Below, in pieces: positions 1-4,676 of a DNA stretch of 7,311 nucleotides (position 1 is the stretch's first letter; every line of letters starts with the position of its first letter). The notes beneath the pieces were generated by a model. The model was not told the origin of the DNA. It saw only the letters and a list, made by a program, of their open reading frames with translations, and searched no databases. The stretch is taken from the NCBI GenBank assembly GCA_001640045.1, contig LUTY01000009.1, forward strand, positions 1 through 7,311, read 5' to 3'. The translations under genes were made by a program, and so were the position numbers. The DNA is from Candidatus Thiomargarita nelsonii (lineage in GTDB: Bacteria; Pseudomonadota; Gammaproteobacteria; Beggiatoales; Beggiatoaceae).

Positions 1-1
1 T

Positions 2-568
2 CGTCCGATTGCTAAAACGACGGGACTCGAAATGGGATTTCGCTTAGCTTTACCCAATAAAACGGCTATTCGCCGGCCTGATTTAGGGGTAGTATGCAAC
101 AACAATCCCGTATCGCTTGAAGCTAATGATAGAACATATCGGGGTGTTTATGATATGTGCATAGAAGCCTTATCAGATTCCAGTGAGAAGGAGGTAGAAC
201 GGGATACGGTCACCAAAAAAGAGGAATATGCCAGCGTCGGTGTCAAAGAATTTTATATTCTACACGACAGTCAAAAAATCGCGTTTTACCGTCTCAATGC
301 ACCGGGCGTGTACGTTCCTATCAAACCAGTCGGTCAAGGCATCATTAAATCCAAAGTTTTACCCGGCTTTCAATTTCGGATTGCGGATTTGTATCAAAAA
401 CCCTCCCTCAAAGAAATGACAGAAGATAAGGTTTATCAAGGGTTTATATTACCTTTTTATCAAGAGGAGAAAAAAGCACTGGAGAAAAAAGCGCGGGAAA
501 AGGAGAAAAAAGCTGAAGCCAAAATAAAGCGTCTTGAAGCCGAAATGGCGCGTCTTCGGAAGAAATAA
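2..568 (+). CDS. Uma2-family (DUF820) putative endonuclease, 5'-truncated by window edge
   Basis: The reading frame is open to the left edge, so the N-terminus lies outside the window; an internal ATG at 32 is unlikely to be the start because the frame continues upstream with family-like sequence. Visible family features are the RRPDLGVV segment (Asp codon at about position 80), the later CIEALSDS segment carrying the acidic residue, and the KKEEYASVGVKEFYIL stretch. Together these form the PD-(D/E)XK-like core of Uma2/DUF820 proteins. After the core comes a highly charged Lys/Glu/Ala-rich tail (about the last 45 residues), predicted as a helix or coiled coil; such tails are common in this subgroup. 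Uma2 proteins are annotated as putative restriction-like nucleases, but their cellular role is poorly defined and nuclease activity here is unproven. The stop is followed by a palindromic intergenic element. It is only distantly related to the second Uma2 protein at 2853-3371. I am confident of the family and unsure of the activity. Confidence 0.85.
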   Translation, partial: RPIAKTTGLEMGFRLALPNKTAIRRPDLGVVCNNNPVSLEANDRTYRGVYDMCIEALSDSSEKEVERDTVTKKEEYASVGVKEFYILHDSQKIAFYRLNAPGVYVPIKPVGQGIIKSKVLPGFQFRIADLYQKPSLKEMTEDKVYQGFILPFYQEEKKALEKKAREKEKKAEAKIKRLEAEMARLRKK

Positions 569-586
569 ATCGTCAGCCGACAACAA

Positions 587-662
587 TCTTGTACCAGAGA
601 GCGGAAATATCCATACCATTTTCTGGTTCCCACGCGCCAGCGTGGGATACGCATTAGTACAA
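587..662. repeat. Degenerate palindromic intergenic element, related to the 2676-2801 element
   Basis: The stretch 587-618 matches the reverse complement of the right end of the 2676-2801 element at about 24 of 32 positions, sharing AGCGGAAAT and ATACCAT. It is followed by a perfect 8-bp hairpin, TCCCACGC (628-635), loop GCCA, GCGTGGGA (640-647). Short inverted ends TTGTAC (589-594) and GTACAA (657-662) may bound it. It lies 18 bases after the Uma2 stop and could act as a 3'-end structure, but no T-tract follows, so I do not call it a terminator. Confidence 0.5.
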
Positions 663-698
663 CTAATATAGATATAAACGAATTTAATTATTTGTCAA

Positions 699-728
699 TT
701 GTCGTTTTTTTAAGTGACGAGCAATAAT
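699..728 (+). promoter_or_regulatory. Possible sigma-70-type promoter for the FGE-domain gene
   Basis: In the AT-rich part of the intergenic region, TTGTCG (699-704) could be a -35 box and AATAAT (723-728) a -10 box (5 of 6 to TATAAT) with an 18-base spacer. Transcription would start near 735, at the left edge of the double palindrome, so the mRNA would begin with that hairpin. The -35 match is weak; this is a pattern match only. Confidence 0.25.
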
Positions 729-732
729 TGTC

Positions 733-776
733 GGAGTCCAATATTTCTTGGACGTCCAAGATAAATCTTGGACTCC
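733..776. repeat. Double copy of the GTCCAAG palindromic repeat (copy A)
   Basis: Two palindromic units lie back to back: GTCCAATATTTCTTGGAC (736-753) and GTCCAAGATAAATCTTGGAC (754-773). The outer flanks GGAGTCCAA (733-741) and TTGGACTCC (768-776) are reverse complements, and the junction 746-761 is itself a perfect 16-base palindrome. The whole 44 bases can fold either as two small hairpins or as one long imperfect one. The second unit is identical to copies at 4062-4081 and 6476-6495. It ends 28 bases before the chosen start of the next gene, so it would lie in that gene's 5' leader. Confidence 0.85.
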
Positions 777-804
777 ACAACTACAAAACAACAGACTAAA
801 ACTT

Positions 805-2679
805 ATGAAAATGAAACCTTTATATCTTATTATATATATAGGGTTGCTACTGTTTTACGCAAATACCGCAGCCGCATCTTGTAAGACATTGGAATGTACC
901 TACAATCCGCAACCCAGCAATGATGATTTTAGCTTACCCATGCCAGGCGGCTTACAGATGATCTTTAAAAAAGTCATCGTACCCGGTGCGGAATTTTGGG
1001 GAAATCCGGAGCGCATAGTCAAAGTTGGCGACGCACAGGGAGAATTGGCTAATGATCCCATGTCTGCCATGTTTGAAGGAGCGCAAACTCTCCCTATTTC
1101 TGGCTCTTTTTATGACTGGAACAAACGTCAATGGTACTACTATCTGGGTAAATATGAAGTGAGTCTTGCCCAATTTATCATGGTCATGGGTAACGGCTCA
1201 CAAGCCAAAGGATTGGAGAAATTTTATGAACTGAGTGGTGATAGCAAATTTAATGCACAATTGAAAAAAGCGTTTTCTAAAAATAACAAACGCAAACAAC
1301 GTCAATTATTAGCCATGCCCCTCACAGCGGTCAGTTGGTTTGATTATCAAGATTTTATACGTCAATACAATCATTGGTGTTATAGCACACCTAATTGTAT
1401 GGCAAAATTACCCAAATTGCCAAAGCGTCTCAATGCCAATGCATCAGGCGCGAAAAAATATGAAGATCTACCTGGTTTTTTCCGCCTACCAACTGAGCTA
1501 GAATGGGAATACGCAGCACGCGGTGGGCATGATGCCTTAAAGAAAAAAGATAGTGATGGTCGTCCCGTATTTGAACATAGTCTGCCCTTTGAGAGAAATC
1601 AGTTTAAGAAATTTGCTTGGGCTAAACCTAAAAGTAAGGGGAAGGCACCAACCATTATAGGACGTTTTAAGCCTACGCGGGGCGGATTTTTTGACTTGTT
1701 TGGCAATGTCCAAGAACTCATGGCACAAATGTTCAGGACAGAACTCATTCAAGGCAAGGTGGGTGCGCTGAGTCTCAGGGGAGGCTCATTTACACAGAAT
1801 GACTATCAAATTCGTGTTTCTATGAGAACGGAGCTAGACATTTATAAAAAGAGTGTACGCACGGGTGAAATGATTGAAACTCGCTCTCATACCACTGGTA
1901 TTCGCTTGGCGATTGGTTCATTGGTCATTAGAACAAAGCAATTTAAGGAAGATATTGAAAAACAGTACGCTGCCTATAAAGAAGGCACCTATAAACAAAC
2001 ACCCGTTGGAAGATCGAGCGACGATGCCTTGATGAATGCTGGTACAACGCTCCAGTCGGCAATGAATAACTTAAAGATGGATAATCGTCGGCTCAAAAAT
2101 AAGAGCCAGCAAATGCAGAACTTGCTTGCAGCACGTCAATTGGATATTCAAGCGGCGAAAACTGTCATAAACGAGCTCGAAGACACCATTAATCGTTTGG
2201 ATCACCAAATGAAATCGGCACTTCAGCAGGCACACAAGAAGATAGAAGAAGGGACACTTGATGTGTGTGATAAGTTGGTCAGCAATGCCGCTTTAATTTC
2301 AAAGACGGCGGGTTGGCATTATGCTCGCGCATCACTCAAAAAAGATTTGATTGAAAAAATAAAGAGGATGGATATTCCTGGAAAGGCAAGAAATATCCAT
2401 ATGGCGCGACAAAATTATCAGGAGTTGATGGACGGCTTTCAAAAGCACTTTAGCAATTATGTGCAAACGGTTGAAAAATTAGGGCGTTATTCATACAGAT
2501 TTATTAAGCCCGCAATCAAGAAGAAGCGTAAGAGCCATGCCAATGATATTATCATGTTGGAATTTCTTAAACTTTTGGAAAAACATGTCACCAGTGCGAT
2601 GAATGGTGTCGTGGATGCTAATGGTTGGAAAAAGGATATTCAACGTCTTTCTTTAGAAAAAGGGATTTTTATTAACTAG
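805..2679 (+). CDS. Secreted FGE-sulfatase-domain (SUMF1/EgtB/PvdO) protein with C-terminal coiled coil
   Basis: The 624-residue protein starts with a signal peptide (about 1-24: basic start, hydrophobic LIIYIGLLLFY, then AAA before Ser), so it is exported. Residues about 50-372 form an FGE-sulfatase domain, recognised by FRLPTELEWEYAARGG (226-241), GFFDLFGNVQELM (294-306), LRGGSF (324-329) and GIRLAIG (365-371). The two copper-binding cysteines of true formylglycine-generating enzymes, expected just after the RGGS segment, are absent (Gln and other residues there), so sulfatase activation is unlikely and the fold probably binds or does other chemistry. Residues about 405-486 are a heptad-like coiled coil, followed by a basic helical tail with no recognised domain. 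A longer reading from TTG at 748 is open, but its first 19 residues come from the palindromic repeat and would mask the signal peptide, so ATG 805 is preferred although no clear ribosome binding site precedes it. The TAG stop lies inside the terminal inverted repeat of the next element. The domain call is secure; the role is not. Confidence 0.85.
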   Translation: MKMKPLYLIIYIGLLLFYANTAAASCKTLECTYNPQPSNDDFSLPMPGGLQMIFKKVIVPGAEFWGNPERIVKVGDAQGELANDPMSAMFEGAQTLPISGSFYDWNKRQWYYYLGKYEVSLAQFIMVMGNGSQAKGLEKFYELSGDSKFNAQLKKAFSKNNKRKQRQLLAMPLTAVSWFDYQDFIRQYNHWCYSTPNCMAKLPKLPKRLNANASGAKKYEDLPGFFRLPTELEWEYAARGGHDALKKKDSDGRPVFEHSLPFERNQFKKFAWAKPKSKGKAPTIIGRFKPTRGGFFDLFGNVQELMAQMFRTELIQGKVGALSLRGGSFTQNDYQIRVSMRTELDIYKKSVRTGEMIETRSHTTGIRLAIGSLVIRTKQFKEDIEKQYAAYKEGTYKQTPVGRSSDDALMNAGTTLQSAMNNLKMDNRRLKNKSQQMQNLLAARQLDIQAAKTVINELEDTINRLDHQMKSALQQAHKKIEEGTLDVCDKLVSNAALISKTAGWHYARASLKKDLIEKIKRMDIPGKARNIHMARQNYQELMDGFQKHFSNYVQTVEKLGRYSYRFIKPAIKKKRKSHANDIIMLEFLKLLEKHVTSAMNGVVDANGWKKDIQRLSLEKGIFIN

Positions 2680-2801
2680 TGCAGGAGAGCGGAAATTTCG
2701 AGGCCATAAAGGATTGCCCCTACAATATCGTTTGTTCTTGTAGGGGCAATCCCACGCGCAAGCCCTGTCATGGTATCGGGATTTCCGCTATCCTGCACTA
2801 G
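2676..2801. mobile_element. 126-bp MITE-like element with nested inverted repeats
   Basis: The ends, 2676-2696 and 2781-2801, are 21-base inverted repeats with one mismatch, beginning CTAGTGCAGGA and ending TCCTGCACTAG. Inside is a second, perfect 15-bp inverted repeat GGATTGCCCCTACAA (2711-2725) and TTGTAGGGGCAATCC (2738-2752) around a 12-base loop. No open reading frame of note lies within, so any movement would need a transposase in trans. CTAG at both tips is palindromic, so it may be either part of the repeat or a 4-bp target duplication. The left tip provides the TAG stop of the FGE-domain gene. It is followed by no T-tract, but the transcript would form a large hairpin between the two flanking genes. 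Confidence 0.75.
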
Positions 2802-2812
2802 CGTCCTTATAG

Positions 2813-2829
2813 GCGACGCAGAGCGTCGC
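2813..2829. repeat. Small perfect hairpin, ACGCAGAGCGT core
   Basis: GCGACGC (2813-2819), loop AGA, GCGTCGC (2823-2829) form a perfect 7-bp stem. Its 11-base core is the reverse complement of the core of the hairpin at 4621-4649. It lies 10 to 26 bases upstream of the ribosome binding site of the second Uma2 gene and could influence its translation. Confidence 0.6.
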
Positions 2830-2839
2830 GTAAAGTCAT

Positions 2840-2845
2840 GGGGAG
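2840..2845 (+). promoter_or_regulatory. Ribosome binding site choosing ATG 2853
   Basis: GGGGAG lies 7 bases before the ATG at 2853, a normal Shine-Dalgarno spacing. The alternative in-frame ATG at 2838 overlaps this site and has no purine-rich sequence at a useful distance, so 2853 is the likelier start. Confidence 0.6.
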
Positions 2846-2852
2846 TAAAGAT

Positions 2853-3371
2853 ATGACTGATACTTTTGAAATTGAAGAAACTCATAATCTTCAGGAATAT
2901 GAGGAACAATATATGGGCTCGTTATATCATAGCTCTGCACAAACCCGGATAACAAACTTACTTTCTAATGATGAAAGATTTTCAGTCTTTGTCGAGTTAA
3001 GCTTAGATGCGACTCAAATAGACTTAAGCCAATTTGGGCTCAAGGCTAAAGATAAACTCATACCAGATATATGCCTTTATCCAAAGGGGCACTTGAAAAA
3101 GAGAGGGCGTGATGTGCGGAAAGTGCCAGACATACCTTTACTGGCAATTGAAGTGATTTCACCCGATCAGGGCAGCGATGAAATTTTAGCCAAGTTTGAA
3201 GCTTATTTCACGCTTGGAGTGAAGTCCTGTTGGCTGGTAGAGCCCTCTGTGGAGGTTGTGCATATTTACCCACAACCCTCACAACATAAAACCTTTGATA
3301 TGAATGACACTGAAATTTTTGATGAAATCATAGACATTCATCTACCCATTCAGAGCATTTTTCAGTGGTAG
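2853..3371 (+). CDS. Uma2-family (DUF820) putative endonuclease
   Basis: The 172-residue protein has a full-length Uma2/DUF820 appearance. LIPDICLYP carries the first acidic residue (Asp72), then DIPLLAIEVISP the second (Glu100), then KFEAYFTLGVKSCWLVEP (Lys114 onward), the hallmark tail of the restriction-like fold in this family. The N-terminal third (HSSAQTRITNLL) is the helix that usually precedes the core. It lacks the charged coiled-coil tail seen on the Uma2 protein at the left edge and differs throughout, so the two are distinct subfamilies rather than a recent duplication. The family is annotated as putative nucleases; substrate and role are unknown. It begins 51 bases after the MITE-like element and ends 30 bases before the lipoprotein gene, so it may be cotranscribed with the downstream genes, but nothing suggests it works with the envelope proteins. 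Confidence 0.85.
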   Translation: MTDTFEIEETHNLQEYEEQYMGSLYHSSAQTRITNLLSNDERFSVFVELSLDATQIDLSQFGLKAKDKLIPDICLYPKGHLKKRGRDVRKVPDIPLLAIEVISPDQGSDEILAKFEAYFTLGVKSCWLVEPSVEVVHIYPQPSQHKTFDMNDTEIFDEIIDIHLPIQSIFQW

Positions 3372-3401
3372 CTGAGATTATTTAGTAAAGAGGAGAGAAT
3401 G

Positions 3402-4061
3402 ATGAACAAATTCATTAGAAATATGATGATTCTGCTGGCAGTGACTGTCGTTTTATCTGGATGTGTGGCAACCGGCGAAAAAAAACCGAACGGTGGTGCT
3501 GATACCTCTCAGACTCGAACTGAAGGTGCTTTGCTAGGTGTTGTGGTAGGTGGATTGATTGGTGCGCTTAGCGGCGACAATAAGAAAGAACGACTCAAAA
3601 GAGCAATGATAGGGGCTACTGTTGGGGGGCTAGCAGGGCTTGCCATAGGAGATTTGATGGCTAAGCGACAACAAGGATATGCCACTAGAGAGGCGGCGAT
3701 CAAAACAGAAACTCAAATTGTCAGACGCCATACGGAAGAGCTCCACGCGCAAAACCAGAAACTGGCACAAGATATTCGTGACTACGATCAACAAATTCAG
3801 AATTTGAACACCGACTATGCTAGATTGCAAGCTCAAAAGGAAATTGTGGCAACACGCCATCAAGAAGCCCAGTCTTTGTTGACACTAGTACGAAATGAAT
3901 TAACAGAAGCGAACAGACAAGTTCAAAACAAATATCAACAGAATCAAGTCAGTGCTAGTGACTTGAAAAAGTGGGAAACCCAAGTGGCTAACTTGGAAAA
4001 AGAGAAAGATGCGTTGCAGAAGAATGTTGATACCTTGTTTTCGATGACTCAAAGTCTATAA
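3402..4061 (+). CDS. Outer-membrane lipoprotein with glycine-zipper and coiled coil
   Basis: The 219-residue product has a lipoprotein signal peptide with lipobox LSGC (Cys21) and Val at +2, which predicts sorting to the outer membrane. Residues about 42-57 (GALLGVVVGGLIGALSG) and 71-84 (GATVGGLAGLAIGD) are two glycine-zipper segments separated by a charged loop, the 2TM glycine-zipper hairpin found in several small envelope lipoproteins. From about residue 95 to the end the sequence is helical and Gln/Lys/Glu-rich, a probable periplasmic coiled coil. The last 24 residues resemble the end of the next lipoprotein (LEK, LQ, VD, L and SL conserved). AGGAG at 3391-3395 lies 6 bases before ATG 3402 and only 3 before the adjacent ATG 3399; both are in frame, so 3399 remains possible. 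No named family was recognised; a structural or tethering role is inferred. Confidence 0.85.
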   Translation: MNKFIRNMMILLAVTVVLSGCVATGEKKPNGGADTSQTRTEGALLGVVVGGLIGALSGDNKKERLKRAMIGATVGGLAGLAIGDLMAKRQQGYATREAAIKTETQIVRRHTEELHAQNQKLAQDIRDYDQQIQNLNTDYARLQAQKEIVATRHQEAQSLLTLVRNELTEANRQVQNKYQQNQVSASDLKKWETQVANLEKEKDALQKNVDTLFSMTQSL

Positions 4062-4084
4062 GTCCAAGATAAATCTTGGACTCC
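4062..4084. repeat. GTCCAAG palindromic repeat (copy B)
   Basis: GTCCAAGATAAATCTTGGAC (4062-4081) followed by TCC is identical to the second unit of copy A. It begins on the base directly after the TAA of the glycine-zipper lipoprotein gene and fills most of the 41-base gap to the next gene. There is no T-run, so it is more like a REP-type intergenic hairpin than an intrinsic terminator. Confidence 0.85.
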
Positions 4085-4098
4085 TACCAATAGGAGGT
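4081..4098 (+). promoter_or_regulatory. Strong ribosome binding site within a small potential hairpin
   Basis: AGGAGGT (4092-4098) lies 4 bases before ATG 4103 and is the best Shine-Dalgarno in the window. CTCCTA (4081-4086), whose first bases are the end of the palindromic repeat, is complementary to TAGGAG (4091-4096) across a CCAA loop. The repeat could therefore partly mask the site. The pairing is visible; any regulatory effect is inference. Confidence 0.5.
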
Positions 4099-4102
4099 AA
4101 AA

Positions 4103-4597
4103 ATGTCTCTAAAAAAAATGGTGTTTATGGTTTTTATAGCGACTGTGTTAAGTGGCTGTGCCACGACTAATTGTGATCCCACACAGGATGGGTTTATAGG
4201 CGGTGTTGGTTGTACATTATCTGGTGGCTACGATAATCGTATTGAAGCTCGGGAAGCAGAGTTAGAACGCTCAAAGCAGAAACAACAACAAGCTGCGATT
4301 GAACAACAAGAATTGGATGTTAAACTTCAAAGCTTGATGGTGCAATTTGAAGAAATGTCTGTTGATATAGATAGTTTAGGGACACAACTGGATCAGATGC
4401 AGAGTGAGAATGCTTCAGTCATTGACAAAGTGGAGCAGTTAAACCAGAGGAGAAATCAAGTCCTCAATAAACTGGCACGATTAAAGCAGCAGCAAAAAGT
4501 CGCTGGAAAAGCTGAGGCTGCCAAATTGGAAAAACAAGCCAAAAAATTGCAACAAGAAGTGGATGATTTGTGGACCATTTATCATTCACTACAATAA
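4103..4597 (+). CDS. Small coiled-coil lipoprotein
   Basis: The 164-residue product has a lipoprotein signal peptide ending in lipobox LSGC (Cys19) with Ala at +2, predicting an outer-membrane lipoprotein. The mature N-terminus holds two more cysteines (Cys24 and Cys37) around a glycine-rich segment (GFIGGVGC, then SGGYDNRI), which may form a disulfide. Residues about 45-160 are Gln/Glu/Lys-rich with heptad-like leucines, a long coiled coil. Its last residues (KLEK, LQQEVDDL, HSLQ) mirror the end of the preceding lipoprotein, with about 11 identities over 25 positions, so the two probably share origin or a partner. The start is fixed by a strong AGGAGGT site. No named family was recognised. 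It follows the glycine-zipper gene by 41 bases and is probably cotranscribed. Confidence 0.85.
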   Translation: MSLKKMVFMVFIATVLSGCATTNCDPTQDGFIGGVGCTLSGGYDNRIEAREAELERSKQKQQQAAIEQQELDVKLQSLMVQFEEMSVDIDSLGTQLDQMQSENASVIDKVEQLNQRRNQVLNKLARLKQQQKVAGKAEAAKLEKQAKKLQQEVDDLWTIYHSLQ

Positions 4598-4620
4598 GGC
4601 GATGTGCCACTTTTCAGCCT

Positions 4621-4649
4621 CTCGTTCCCACGCTCTGCGTGGGAACGAG
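4621..4649. repeat. Perfect 13-bp hairpin repeat (CTCGTTCCCACGC)
   Basis: CTCGTTCCCACGC (4621-4633), loop TCT, GCGTGGGAACGAG (4637-4649) form a perfect stem. The same GTTCCCACGC/GCGTGGGA motif recurs at 626-647. It lies 23 bases after the coiled-coil lipoprotein stop and 27 before the protease start, with no T-tract behind it. It may stabilise the upstream message or act as a weak attenuator; it looks like a dispersed genomic repeat. Confidence 0.8.
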
Positions 4650-4676
4650 GATAACTGAGTAGTTACAAAAAATTTT

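Noticed and set aside
460..654. Minus-strand open frame rich in Ser, Phe and Arg
   Set aside because: It is the antisense of the Lys/Glu-rich tail of the first Uma2 protein plus the intergenic repeat.
697..733. Direct repeat AATTGTCG at 697-704 and 726-733
   Set aside because: An 8-base repeat in AT-rich sequence is easily due to chance; it could be an operator or target duplication but nothing else supports this.
805..2679. Functional formylglycine-generating enzyme for sulfatases
   Set aside because: The expected cysteines near RGGSF are missing and no sulfatase gene is in the window.
2676..2909. Minus-strand open frame of 77 codons across the MITE-like element
   Set aside because: It is made largely of the inverted repeats and the overlapping start of the Uma2 gene, with no family-like sequence or ribosome binding site.
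4621..4649. Intrinsic terminator
   Set aside because: The stem is strong but no T-rich tract follows on either strand, so it is listed as a repeat hairpin.
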